DNA from: Epiperipatus broadwayi
Taxonomy: Eukaryota; Onychophora; Udeonychophora; Euonychophora; Peripatidae
DNA: 64,000 nucleotides
Assembly: GCA_028023455.1 (NCBI GenBank)
Contig: JAQFVV010006216.1
Location: 3,674,877-3,738,876, forward strand
Reading direction: 5' to 3'
Positions 1-11,870 of the stretch are shown here, one piece after another. The notes below the pieces were generated by a model. That model made no database searches and had not been told where the DNA came from. It was given only the letters and a program-made list of their open reading frames with translations. Position 1 is the first letter of the stretch; the number at the start of each line of letters is the position of its first letter. The translations under genes were made by a program, and so were the position numbers.

Positions 1-60
1 ATAAAAATTCAATATCCAATAGCTGAATGTGTTAAACTAGGTAAAGATAGAATAGATTGA

Positions 61-1639
61 CTAAAAATATGTTTTAATTTGGTTATGCACACTCCATAAT
101 TTTTTCAAGAGCTGCTCATAATTTTCTGAATCTTTTGAAGCATTCTTTGAGCTACTACCAGGATACTTCATAACAAACCTTCTATTCATAATAAATTGGA
201 TAAAACATCCAACACTCCTGTTGGATAACTCTAAGATTGCAGCAGTAATACAATTATATAAACAATATTGATCATGAGTAGTGTACAAATCATGCCAATG
301 ATAAGGTATACTAGCTAAGATTTCCTTTCTATCTATGGGTGTAATTTCTCTACCTTCCTCATTATCAAATACTGTAGTGATTGCTTCAATCTTGTCCTCT
401 ATGTGTTCCATTTCCATGGAGTTTGTCAAAGATGTTATTAATTGGGCATTTGCTACAGATGCTTTTCCCATGTTCCTCCAAATATTTGGGCTGGTCATAA
501 CCTGTTGTATTTCCATAACTTGTGTCCTTTGGCATAACTCAATAATTCCAAGACTTTGGCTCATGGTCTCATCTAAGTATTTCAAACCTCATTCTAGGGT
601 TTCTGTAGCTTCACCATGTGTTCCAATAATTTTACAACATGCTTCCATTTCTGTATTTTGCTTCTTGGTGAACTGGTTTACAATAATGCGAATGATCATC
701 ATTTCACCCCACATTTCATCCATGTGTTTTCTTTGACTCTCACGAATCTCTTTCTTGAAGGACTCTTGACTTTGACATACCTCTTGGTATTTGATAGTTA
801 GTTGAGTGGTGACACAATGTTTAAATTCTTCCAAATGTCTACATTGTGTATATTTCTCATCCACTTCTTTCCTCATTTCATCTATTTCTTGTTTCAACTC
901 AACATTACTTTTCTGAACACAACTTAACTCTAGTGACAATCATATCTCCTCATCTTTAATCTCTTGCTGTAGTTTTTCTTGCATACTATCTGTATTTTCC
1001 TTCATCCCTTGCTCAATTCTAGCTTCCATGCTAACCACATCAGCCTTAGTTATCATATCTCCCATTCTTTCTTCTATGCTATCTATATTAATTTTTAATT
1101 TTTCTACTTCCTCTTTGGTAACCATACTAGTCTTCAACTGGTTCACACTTTCATTCATACCTTTATATCAAACTTCATATTACTCATTTCAGTCTTCATA
1201 TCAAGCTTCATATTACTCATTTCAGTCTTCTTCCTATTACTCATTTCAGACTTCATATTCTTCATATCACCCTTTATATCAAGCTTCATACTTTCCATTG
1301 TAACGTTCAAGCTTGTGATCATTTGGGCCAATTGTACCAATGTTATGGTACCATATCCTGGACAACTTCACTTCATGGTGATTAAACTGTTTTTTCAACA
1401 TGAGTTTCTCATGCCTCAATAGTCATTCCATTATCTCGACATGTTCATGGAAAGTGATTACTTTCAGTTACAGACTCCCCAGATGTTTGACTAGACAGAG
1501 ACTCTCCCTCATGACTATTCTCAACTTCACCTACCTCAACATCACTAACTTCACTCTTCTCTATTTCATTAACATTAATTACTTCTTGGAAATATTCTTT
1601 CTCCATGCTCAGTAGTTTTTTTCTACTTCTTAATATCAT
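61..1639 (-). pseudogene. Gag-like coiled-coil ORF of an LTR retrotransposon, broken into five frames
   Basis: Five consecutive minus-strand frames (1639-1445, 1340-1155, 1158-940, 939-589, 585-61) abut or overlap and read as one protein of about 480 residues interrupted by frameshifts. The N-terminal frame is acidic and Ser/Glu-rich. The middle frames are long coiled coil, rich in Lys, Glu and Met, with a short repeated motif TEMSNMKLDMK. The last frame is more globular, contains ASIPYHWHDLYTTHDQYC, and ends at a stop at 61-63. Upstream on the same strand lie a PBS-like site and an LTR edge (2061-2079), so gag is the natural reading. No CCHC knuckle, protease or RT is inside the window; these would lie before base 1. 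I do not recognise the family from the protein itself, and an unrelated coiled-coil pseudogene remains possible. Confidence 0.5.
1165..1290 (-). repeat. Short in-frame tandem repeat in the gag-like coiled coil
   Basis: A unit of about 33 bases (plus-strand form cttcatattactcatttcag followed by a tcttcatatc-type segment) recurs three to four times with small changes. It encodes the repeated K-T-E-M-S-N-M-K-L-D-M pattern on the minus strand. One unit carries a small insertion close to one of the frame breaks, suggesting repeat slippage contributed to the frame loss. Confidence 0.6.
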
Positions 1640-2060
1640 TAATTATTTTAAACAACTTTTACTTATAAAAAATATTATAGCAGATAATTGTATCAGGGTG
1701 TTACATTTTCCCCAACTATGCCATGTGCAACTTTAACTTCTATATCAAATTTTTATTTGATTTTGACTGTCTAAATTTAGATTAGTTTTTACATTGCCTG
1801 TTTATTGATTCCGCATTCATTCTTTATATGTACTTTTTTTTTATTTATTAATTTTTAATTTTAGATGTTTTATGTTTTTATTTAATATTTAGGTATACCA
1901 TTTATTTGTTGTAGGCATATATACAATAGTGGTTTGGTAATATTTGAACTTGTTATACAAGTGGCAAGTTTAAAATTATTCAACAAAAAAAAATATTTTT
2001 TTTTGAAAATTTCTCCCAAATGGCTAAACCTCTCTTGCAACTATAATATCTTCATGCTTA

Positions 2061-2600
2061 ACACATTTAGGGGCCAGATGTAACGGTTGGTGGAATATAC
2101 ACGGATGTTACGAACCACAATACACTTGGATACCTCTCTCAACTTCAACAATCAGTTGGTTCGACTACAACGTATAATCAACTTACATCAAATCTAAAAG
2201 TGCTGGTACACCTATCTTTCATATTCTAAAGTTGATAGTGTCAAATGTAATGGTACGGTCCATCCATGTATATAGGAGAAAGAGAGCAGGATCGCATTTA
2301 ACTACTGTTGGACCTAGGGTCTTCATGTAGGATGCTAGAGATAACATGATGAAATACCTGACTCATGATTACATCTATCTTTAATAGACTAGCCTAAGCA
2401 TTATCCATCAAATCTACATGTAATTCAAATCAGTTCTTACCACTCTTTTCATAACGGTTGCCTCAGACATTCAAACTCAGGAAGGATTCACATTTGACTC
2501 TCTTAAGAGGGATGTACCTATGCAAACTTTTAATCAACAACTAAAATAATTAATCCTATCTATTTAATAAAAATAACCTTTATTTAACATTTTCTCACAT
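2061..2600 (-). mobile_element. Putative LTR edge plus PBS of the minus-strand gag element
   Basis: On the minus strand the sequence reads ...CCGTTACA, two bases (TC), then TGGCCCCTAAATGTGTTA (2076-2059). That is the arrangement LTR end (CA), 2-nt gap, primer-binding site beginning TGG. The plus-strand edge TGTAACGGTTGG at 2079 is a common gypsy-type LTR terminus. The gag-like frames begin about 420 bases downstream on the same strand. The block from 2079 to about 2600 is visibly less AT-rich than its surroundings. I could not find the other LTR end, and the partner LTR would lie outside the window, so the right limit is arbitrary. The tRNA primer was not identified. Confidence 0.4.
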
Positions 2601-4260
2601 GCTTATCAAACAATAATGTGTGTATGTGCATGTGTAAAATATTGGTTATAGGATGGAATGTAAATGCTTGATTGAATGTAAATGCTTGATCAACAAAATT
2701 ACAGAGACCTTGTGAATTAACAAAACTTCATAATATTTATTTACAAAACAAGAAAATATATTCAAACATAAAATAAATTCTCCATCAATGTAGAAAAGAA
2801 AAAAAATTCTCAAAAAGAAACATATTTACAAATGCAAATAAATTATAAATGCAAATAAATTATTTGGATATATCCCTATGTACTTATAGCTTTTACGTCT
2901 ATGATGAGCATCTATCATTTTGTTACTTAAACAATTTAAAACTATTCACCCTTACTTCCCATGATAGACACCCATAATATAGACATCTGTATATCCAAGA
3001 TAATAAAAAAAATATTAATTAAAAATGAGACTGCTAACTCAATGAAAATTTAAATGTAACTTCATGAAATTTTAAGTATGGAAAAGTATAATAATAAAAC
3101 AACACATAATATGATAGAACAAAAAATTATAAAGAATATTAATTTAAAAACATTAATCATTCATTCATTATAAAGATCTTAAGGATATTGTTAGTAAAAC
3201 ATATAATATAAACTACAAATAAGTCATAATATGTTCTGGCATTGTTTATTTCAGTGACTTTAAAAAAACTCTTATCATTTAAGTATTCTATTTGAGCACT
3301 TAATTTTATGTTAACAGCTGAAAATGAAGTATTTTGGCAGACAGTAACTTAGATTTTATTAAAAACAAAAAGAAAAAAAGATTTTTCAACCCCTCCCCCC
3401 TATTCTCTTGATATTTTCCTATGTTGGACTGTTTCATGCTGAATTATAAGTAGTACTTCCCAAATATAAGATCAAGATAATAAATAAAAATACAGATCTA
3501 TACAACAGAAAATAAAACATAATTTTACAATATTTATGAATCGATATGTTCAGGCATCACTATTTTTCAGAGTTCTCCTTACAAAAACAGTTCGTATAAT
3601 TTATGCATTTTTTCCATTATAGATACTGAAAACTCCTGATTGATCCTATATCGCACATTCTGAATTTATTTAAGTTGGTAGTAAGTAATTTTGGGTTACT
3701 CCTCATGTAGATTTCCACATTGTTTTGGGTCCAGCTCATCAGACACTTAAATTGTAGCATGTTAAATATTAATTTTTACATGGTTACAGTAGATCAAAAA
3801 ATGCTCCACCTGAAGACAATTAATTCTTCTAGCCAACATATGTCATATTGTAACTATATACACAGGTTTATATAAATATAGATATGGTTTGCATTTAATA
3901 AGAATATATTTCTAGAGTACAGCTATTTACTGATTGTAATATTAGGTATATAAACTTATAAACTTTAAATTTAAATAAACCTTTCTGATTTCTTTTTTAG
4001 TTTTTTTTAAACAAAAATCATAATACTTTTTTAAAATTTAAACTGATAAATTATTTTGACTTATCTGATTATTGAATTAGAATAAGAATGTTCCATTCAT
4101 TTTCTTTACTCTTTTTCTAAATGACAAATAACTAGAAAAACATTAATATTTATTGAGATGCTGCTTTAAAAAATGTCCATTTTGCAATATTAAAATAATA
4201 ATTGTGTCAATAAGATGACTTTTCATGTCAAACGCAGAATAAGAAAGAAGAATGATTTTT
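2601..4260. other. AT-rich stretch, nothing recognised
   Basis: Mostly A/T-rich sequence with short homopolymer runs. I see no ORF, repeat pair or RNA gene here that I could support. Confidence 0.5.
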
Positions 4261-4287
4261 AATTGTTTTTCTTTTTATATCGGCATT

Positions 4288-4813
4288 ATTGATGTGATGT
4301 GATGTGATGTATTATGGCTTCTCCTTAAACGAAGTCAAGAATATCCCAGCAATTATGCCCAGATAAACCTGTTAGCCACTTTATTTTACATTCCCCACTC
4401 TAAATTTACCCATGATTTGTTCTATCCCATTTCCACAACATAATCTTTGTCAACTCTATAACCTTTATATCTAAATCTCCCTTATCTTTTCCCAAACCCA
4501 GCATAAAAACAATAATTCACTTTCTGTATAATCACTTTTCATATTTATTTTTCCACAACTTCAGTATATGTACCCTTTCTGTTTTCATACATTTACATTC
4601 AATTAACAAATGCCTAATATTTTCTATTCTTTCCTTACATAATTTACAAAATAAATCACCCATATTTTTCCATTTACATGTATATTCTTTTGTAGCTAAA
4701 GATCCCGTTCGAGCCTTAAACAATAAACTACTTTCCTTACTATTATCATATATTAACTCACACCTAATATTCTGCTTATTTCTATATATATTTAAACACT
4801 TTTTACTCTCCAT
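4288..4813 (-). pseudogene. 3' end of a non-LTR retrotransposon (LINE)
   Basis: The minus-strand frame 4813-4532 (93 residues) ends with a cysteine/histidine cluster, GDLFCKLCKERIENIRHLL followed by IECKC. This is the C-x2-C ... H-x4-C arrangement found at the C-terminus of many LINE ORF2 proteins after the RT. Downstream on that strand is about 220 bases of non-coding sequence ending in a run of the pentamer TGATG (4288-4312), which looks like the simple-repeat 3' tail of a LINE. RT and endonuclease are absent, so this is a 5'-truncated insertion. The clade is uncertain. Confidence 0.6.
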
Positions 4814-6950
4814 ACTATTTCTCCATCTCTCTAACTCCCTAGTCTTTATTCCTATTGTTTAAACTAGTGCACTCCTATTGTTGTATTTTTAAAATGTTTT
4901 TATTTTATCGATTCATTTTAAAAAAATAAAACAAATTATAAAATAAATTATTATTATATCTCTTATATTCAGATATTACAATAGTTGATTTATTTTCTAT
5001 TGCTATGATTATTTTTCATTTAAGTCATTGTCTGTTTAATATAGTCAACATAATACAATTATCAACATATATATAAATTAGTATGATTTTTTTTTTATCA
5101 AGGTTGATTTTTTTCTAAACAGTAAAATTTTATTACTAAGATATATGTGTGTTTTTCACTGTAAATTACCCATCATTCCCAATACTTAATATGTAGTTAG
5201 TACACTGTTAAAAATGTCAAAACATTTATATTCTCCAAAAGTGTTCTAGCAAAACTTATTTTTATTTAATCTTTACATGCTAATTAAAGAAAAAACAATT
5301 TATTATTTCAGATAGGTAAGGTTTGTTGTGGGAGTGATCTTGAGCTATCCTCACAATTATATATATATTCCACCTTTTGTTAAAAGAAGGTTGCTTTGAC
5401 AACAGTTTGAAATTGATTATTGTTATTGATATTGGGATTGTCTGGGTGTTGACTGGCTTTTAATGATATATATATATATACACACACACATTAGAATTAA
5501 TATTATTAAAATGAGAGTAGACTTCAACATTAACTGAATTGGAACTGACTTAGTAACTTTTATAATTTTTATATACATTTCAAATGAAACCTGGAGGAAA
5601 GTTGTGTTTGGATTTTCTAAAATAAATGAAGTGTTAATTTTAACACTGGTATTTTAATTTAATACTTAAAAATACTTCAAAGACTTTGTTATCTCTATGA
5701 TCTTTTTTTTTGTATGAATCCTTTGAATAAATCTCTGCCTCCACATTTTTTAAATATATTTTTATTGCAGTTTTTTTTTTTTTTTTTTTGCAGTTAAATC
5801 AGGTTTAATTAAACCATGAACTATTTAACTTAAAGTAATTTTTTTTATATTAATGTATTTTCATTTAACTCCATATTAATTAAATTTAAATATAGTTTTA
5901 TATTTACTATTTGAATATATACATCTACACATATATTCAATCACCATACTTCAGCATATATATGTAGGTATAATTAAATATGTTTAATGAAACTGGAGCT
6001 GTTTTAAAATTAGTATCTTGGATTAAACATTAATGGTTGCATGGTTTTAATAACTCAATTTAAATGTAAGATTATTGGTTTTAAATCAATATAGTCACAT
6101 TTACAAACTCTTTTTTATATCTAATTATTATGTTTATTATCTAATGTGATTGGCTTTATTATTATAAATTTTTCTGCAATTATTTTACTATGTTATTATT
6201 ATTTGTATCAATCTTTACATATTTTATCTTAAATTACCTAATTCTCTTATACCATTCTGAGGTAACCATTTCAAAATATATCCCATAATTGTATCATTTA
6301 TTCTCTATTTTCCTCAAATGTTCAACATTTCCTGCTGCACCCACATAAATTACATGATAAATTTAAAAATTTTCTCCATTTTAGCTATATTTGTTCAGAA
6401 AAAAATAATAAAAAAAACATCATTATAAAATAAGAGAACAAGTTTAAAAAAATTACACGCACATAAATGATATGTTAAATTTGAAATGTTAATCATTTTT
6501 TATAATATTCCCTTGTTTCTAAATGTTCTCTTCCTACACTACAGTAATTCATTTTTTCTATTGGGATCAAAAATATCTTTAGCACCAATATTGATTTTGT
6601 TACCATTTATTTTTAATTTTTATATTTTCTTCTCTTCACTTATTTTATTTTATGCCATTTTCTAATATATGATATGCCTAATATTATAGTGATATATTCA
6701 TTATAAATGTTGTACAGAAATACTAAAATGTTTTTATCATCTAATTATTTTGTGTATTTGAATATCTACTTTCCTAATCAATTCAACTAACAACTCCTTT
6801 AATTAATTTAACCAAAAATTATTTTAGTACTTCTGTTCCAGTTTAAACGTGCAATTTTCCAAACCTTAATCCTTTTGAATTTTTTTAAATATAAAATGAT
6901 AACCATTTTTTCCCTCCTAGTGCTATCCTAAAAAAAGTTATTAACGAATG
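4814..6950. other. AT-rich stretch with simple repeats only
   Basis: Contains a (TA)n/(CA)n microsatellite at about 5466-5490 and a long T run at about 5773-5789. No coding potential or recognisable element was seen. Confidence 0.5.
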
Positions 6951-6954
6951 TTTA

Positions 6955-8480
6955 TTTACTGAAGCTTAGTGCTTTTGAGAGCAAGATATGTCCTCATATT
7001 CATTGCATTAAGATTTGCATGAATGGGCACACACATATATAGAAAAAATGGGTAAAACTCTCTATACGTATTGCCATTCATTACAGGCCAGAGTAATCAA
7101 TAGATGCCAGAAGGCTTGTTCATAAAATCCCCATCTAGTGCCTACACATCCAATATCCCCAGACTAGTTTCTACATATATAGGCAGTAAATTTACTTAAC
7201 TATGTAAATTATATTGCCTATTTTTGTGATAGGGGGAAGTAAGATTCTTACATATTCATGACATGAGGGATGTTGACTATATGCCATGCCTGGAATTATT
7301 TCACTCAGTGCATGTGATGTTGGTGGCTATGGGATCAAAGATATGGCCCTTTGCATTTTGGTGATTGAGAAGATAGACTTATGTTCAGGATTGTTTGTGG
7401 CCCTTTTGTAAGAGTATTTGTGTTGAAAGATGCTTTTAGAGAGGCATGTACATGATTCACTATAGTAGATAGTACTGCATCTTCCTTGGAGGCATGCAAT
7501 TTTATATATAGTGCACAGAGTTTTATCACTGTGGAGTCTGTCCTTAGAATTATTTATCTCTATTGTAGGAGGAGTATCATAGCTTATTCAATATGTTTGT
7601 GAGCAAATTTTGTTTAGATTTTTGGCTAGATGTGTATGTATTGCAGCAGTATCCAAGGTTTCTCATCTTTGTGTGGGTTTGATTTTATTTTATTGTAAAA
7701 TTGTTTAATTCTCCTTGTGAGATCTATATATTTGAAACCTATCCCACTTAGCTCATCTAGATATTGCTTGAGGTTGACTTTACAAGTGGCTTTTTGTACA
7801 AAAATGATAATAAACCAGTGTATATTTGAAAATTGGAAGAGATGGATTTAGAGTATGTGTAACCTTTTATTTTTATAGGTTTGATACACATTTTGTAATT
7901 TAATTGTAGATTATTTCTCTGGATTTGGATATCAAGGTATTTTAATTCTCTTTGCTCGTCTTTCCATTTGATTGTCCAAGATAATACGAATTTAGCCTAG
8001 AGGTATGTTTTAATTTTGTTGATTAGAGACTCTAGACAGTCATATATATTTAGGGAGGACCTGGTTTTCAATTTTATTAAGATAAATGCTAGTAATAATC
8101 CCAGTTATGGATTATCCTATTGGCTATTCATTATTCAAGTTATAATACTGTCCATCAAACAGGGTCATGATGTTCTGATTTAGCCAGTTAAGACAGTCTC
8201 TTATAAAATTTATTAATTTAGTGAATAATTTGATTTGAGAAGTTTTGATTTTACTGTGTTAATAAACTGCTTTCTGTTTATGGAGACATAAAGCATAGTT
8301 TTATCAAGAGATGCTATTTTATATTTGACTTTTAATTCTATGCTTTTAATTATATTTATGAATTCAAAAGTCGACTTGATAGCATAAGCACTGTAGCCTA
8401 ATTGGTCTGTGAACTAATTATTGAGAACTTTAATGGTGCTGTAGCAATGTATTGAAGTAGAGGCAGGTCTTTTAGATAAC
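6955..8480 (-). pseudogene. Penelope-like element, inverted partner (arm A)
   Basis: Minus-strand reading gives decayed pieces of a Penelope-type reverse transcriptase/endonuclease. Near 8440-8340 it reads FTDQLGYSAYAIKSTFEFIN, matching the equivalent segment of the plus-strand copy at 8840-9043 (LTDQLGYDAYSIKLSFEIIN). The frame 7529-7335 begins MIKLCALYIKLHASKEDAV, the counterpart of the segment entering the GIY-YIG domain. The nucleotide sequence is the reverse complement of the copy at 8490-10535 along most of its length, including the 3' end (actgaagcttagtgctttt at 6958 against aaagcactaagcttcagt at 10498). Stops and frameshifts throughout mean it is inactive. Confidence 0.75.
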
Positions 8481-8489
8481 ATGAATAGA

Positions 8490-10535
8490 GATAAAATTAT
8501 TGCACAAAATTATTTTGATACAAGTTTAGCATCTTTGCCAATCATAGCTTGAGGAGGCAAATATATGCCACCAATGGTTCCCTTCTGACAATAGTACAAT
8601 ATGTCTAAAGGAAGACAAAGAGAATAGATTTGTCTTAATTAACAAATCCAAATTCATGGAGAAAATGAACTTTCAAATAAATAAATTAAAATTCAACCTA
8701 GCATCAAATTATAACATAAAACAGCACAAAGACAAATTTATAAGTGAAATATTGCACAAACATTGCAATAATTCTTTCACTAAAGATCAATACTATAAAA
8801 TCTATCTGTCAGCTGTGACACCACTACCACCACTAATGTTTGCCAATGTTAGACTTCGGAAAAGCACATTACTATAGCAGCATTAAAGTGATCAATCATT
8901 GGCTTACAGACCAATTAGGTTATGATGCTTATTCTATCAAATTATCTTTTGAAATCATAAATATAATTAAAAGCACAAAATTAGGAATCCAACATAAAAT
9001 ATTATCGCTCAATATAATTGAGCTATATGAGTCCATAAATTAAAAGTAGTCTATCAATATAGTAAAATCAGAACTTCTCAAATCCAATTATTCACTAACA
9101 TGAATTAATTTTATAACATGCTGTCTTAATAGGCTAGATCATAACATTATCACTCTATTTAATAATATAACATGACTGATGGATTATCTCTAGCATTTAT
9201 CTTAATAACATTGAAAACCAGGTCCTCCCTTAATACATTGAAAATTCTCCCAATTTAATATACACACAATGTGTAGACAATGTATTTATTTGCTGCCCAG
9301 AATCTCTAATTAGCAAAATTAAAACAGACCTCAAGACTAACTATGTATTATCTTGATCAATTAAATGGAAACTTCAAAAAATGAGAAATTAACTCAGTAT
9401 CCAAATCCAGAGAGATAATCTACAGTTAAATTACAAAATGTGTATCAAACCTATAGAAATAAAAAATTACATCATGCTAAATCCATAGTTCTCAATTCCC
9501 ACAAATATGCTGGTTTACCATCATTCCTGTACAAAATCTACCAAATTATGCAAGTATGAAACTGATTGTAAACCAACATCGAGTGATACCTACATGAGCT
9601 AAGTGGAATAGGCTTCAAATATTCAGATTTCACAAGGAGAATTAAACAATTTTACAAAAAAATAAGAACAAACCTGCCCAAAGATGAAAAACCTTGGATA
9701 CTGCTCCTATATATACCACATGTAGCCAAAAATCTAAATAAAATTTTCTCACAAACACACCAAATAAGTTATCATACTCCTCCTACAATAAACAGACTGA
9801 TAAATAATTCTTAGAGCAGACTCCATAGTTATCAAACTCTGTACACCATATATAAAATTGCATGCCTCCAAGCAGGATGTAGTGCTATTTAGTAGATGAT
9901 TCACACACATACTTTCTACAAGGATCTCTAAACACAAATACCTCTACAAAAGAGCCATAAAGAATCCTTAACATAAGTCAATTTTCCTCAATTACCAAAA
10001 TACAATGATCCATACATCCAAGTCTATAGCCACTAACATTGCTTGCATTCAGAAAAATGACTTCAAGTAGAAAATTAAAAAGGCATGGCATGTAGCCAAT
10101 AACCCTAATGCCATGAATAGGAAGGAATCCTGCTTCATTGTGTTGAAGAAATGGGCAATATATGGTCAAAATATGTCTATCTCACTAACACACTGCAGAA
10201 TTTAAACCCGGGACATAGAACTCAACACTAGGAGGGTTACCTCCCAGAAATCCCAAGTTCAAATCCAAAGTCCAAACTCCACAATGCCCTCTATGGGATA
10301 ACACATTTGGTGCTACTAATAGTATAATTTCATGCCGGTGCCAGTGATCAGGGAGTAAACAAAAGACTCTAAACCTAAAATAGCCTTAGATTCATTTAAC
10401 AATAACTTATAGATGTGCCCGAGATAAACTGACCATGGTATGTACCCAATCATGAAAATCTCAGTGCTATAAATAATGAGGACATACATCATCATTGAAA
10501 GCACTAAGCTTCAGTAAATACGCATTTGTTAATAG
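8490..10535 (+). pseudogene. Penelope-like element (RT and degenerate GIY-YIG), arm B
   Basis: Plus-strand pieces follow the order of the better-preserved copy at 30512-32397. A region near 8600-8690 reads KEDKENRFVLINKSKFMEK, matching CLKEDKGLRLCLISKLDY there. Frame 8840-9043 carries LDFGKAHYYSSIKVINHW against FDFGGSFYYETCRFIETL. Near 9260-9300 IYTQCVDNVFICCPESLI corresponds to IYYRYVDDVFVCGSLDVI, so the catalytic YVDD has decayed to CVDN. At 9755-9870 the peptide SYHTPPTINRLINNS then YTIYKIACLQAGC is the entry to the GIY-YIG endonuclease. Frameshifts and stops are frequent. A separate repeat interrupts the 3' part at about 10183-10390. Its 5' side faces arm A across a centre near 8485. Confidence 0.8.
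10183..10390. repeat. Dispersed ~205-bp repeat (SINE-like), copy 1
   Basis: A block starting gtctatctcactaacacact and ending near aaacaaaagactct is repeated in the same orientation at 38285-38500 with moderate divergence. It is more GC-rich than its neighbourhood. It contains aagttcaaatccaaag, resembling an RNA polymerase III B box on the plus strand, and on the minus strand gggtttaaattctgc, another B-box-like string. I cannot identify a clear A box, so SINE is likely but not proven. It appears to sit inside the Penelope arm B, since arm A lacks it. Confidence 0.6.
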
Positions 10536-10839
10536 CTTTTCTTAGAATAGCACTCAAGTATAGATATTTATAAATACTTACTTATAAAAAAATAATGCCA
10601 AATTTTTGATTCATCATTTTTTTCTTTTTTTATCAATTTTTCCCCCCCATTCTAATGCACTTTTTATTAATAATATTAATCTCTAATAAGTATTATACCC
10701 ATTTCTTCAAAGTATTATTCTAATCTATAATGCCCATAATGTTTGTTGTTTTTTCATTAACTTTATTATTATGTGAAATTCATTAAAAATTTATGAGTTT
10801 ATTTATATATGTGTAGTTGTAGTGGAAGAGTTGTGTAGT
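10536..10839. other. AT-rich spacer
   Basis: Spacer between arm B and the next Penelope copy, with a short C run near 10640. Nothing else seen. Confidence 0.4.
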
Positions 10840-11870
10840 CTAAGCTAAAGATCACATAAATGATACTCAGTTGAAAGTGTAAAAAAAGAATCAGTTCAAA
10901 TATTAAAACTGACCTAACTACAGCATCAGGCCTTACTATAAATGTTAGTCATGCAGAAGCACCAAACAGCATTAAATATTTGGACCTACAAGTAATGATG
11001 GAAACAGACTGTTTTTATTATAAAATGAACATTAAGCCATTCATATTAGAGGCTATATACATCATTCATCAAATACACCAGACATACATAAACTTGCTGG
11101 CCTAAAATCATTTTTACATAAAAATGACTGTGTAGTTTTGAAAATGACAAGAGAAACAACATTGAAATTTACCGAAATGAACTCAGATTATTGATAATAT
11201 AATCGAGAAATTCAAAGAAAGGTATAATCAGACTGTTAAGCAAGATAAACCCCAGATTTTGTTCCCATATATCCGAAATATTGATAATAAAATGCATACA
11301 ATCTTTTGTTCGGAGTTTTGTGTATGTTTTAGGTCACCCCCTAACTTGAATAGGTGTTTAAATAACACTAAAGATTACATTCCTTCGATTCAAGCACAGC
11401 AGACAGTCTACAAAATTGCATGTAGAGGAAACAACTGTCAGGCCGCATATTATGGAGAAACGAAAGCATCCGTTCATGTTAGATTGTCCCAACATGTATA
11501 TTCATATAATAGAGCTTTAGCTGATTCATCCCACCCATAAATTTTTGTATAATATGCAATTGCTGTGGGTCATGCATGCAGACCAGATGAACCTAAAGTA
11601 TTATGTAGGGAGCAAAGTGATTTGAGAAGGAAAATTAAAGAGGTGTTTTTTATCATTTTGGATGAGCATGCATTAAATAAGAGAGAGTCCTTTTATGCTT
11701 TATCAAAGAAATGGCATGCTGAGGCACTTTGAGTTTTATTTGCATATTCACCTAATTCATTTCGAATATTTGCATATCAGTATATTGTTGGAGATTATAA
11801 GAAATTTTGTAGTCCTTGATAATGAAGGGTAAGCCTTCAAAAACGTTCGGAGAAGTAATAGTTTGTTGAT
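10840..11870 (+). pseudogene. Penelope-like element, 3' half with GIY-YIG endonuclease
   Basis: The region encodes, with frameshifts, the end of the RT (near 10975 KYLDLQVMMETDCFYYK, the YLNIKV-type motif; near 11080 PDIHKLAGLKSFLHKND, matching PILHKLSGLKSFLFRNN of the copy at 31 kb). The frame 11259-11540 follows with a GIY-YIG nuclease domain: NLNRCLNNTKDYIPSI, VYKIACRGNNCQAAYYGETK (the GIY..YIG-type strand pair) and VRLSQHVYSYNR. The C-terminus continues as SDLRRKIKEVFFIILDEHAL up to a stop near 11730. The RT catalytic core is missing, so the copy is 5'-truncated. A hairpin motif typical of the 3' UTR of this family lies at 11817-11852. Confidence 0.8.
11817..11852 (+). ncRNA. Hammerhead-ribozyme-like core remnant in Penelope 3' UTR
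   Basis: The sequence ttgataatgaagg-gtaag-ccttcaaaaacg has the order of a hammerhead core: a CUGAUGA-like strand (here UGAUAAUGA), a perfect short stem II (AAGG/CCUU), then a GAAA-like strand (CAAAAAC). Both core strands deviate from the consensus, so self-cleavage is unlikely now. Penelope-like elements are known to carry hammerhead ribozymes, which is why I read it this way. The stem could equally be a chance hairpin. Confidence 0.35.

Noticed and set aside
335-801. Plus-strand ORFs of 133 and 61 residues
   Set aside because: They are antisense shadows of the minus-strand gag-like coiled-coil frames.
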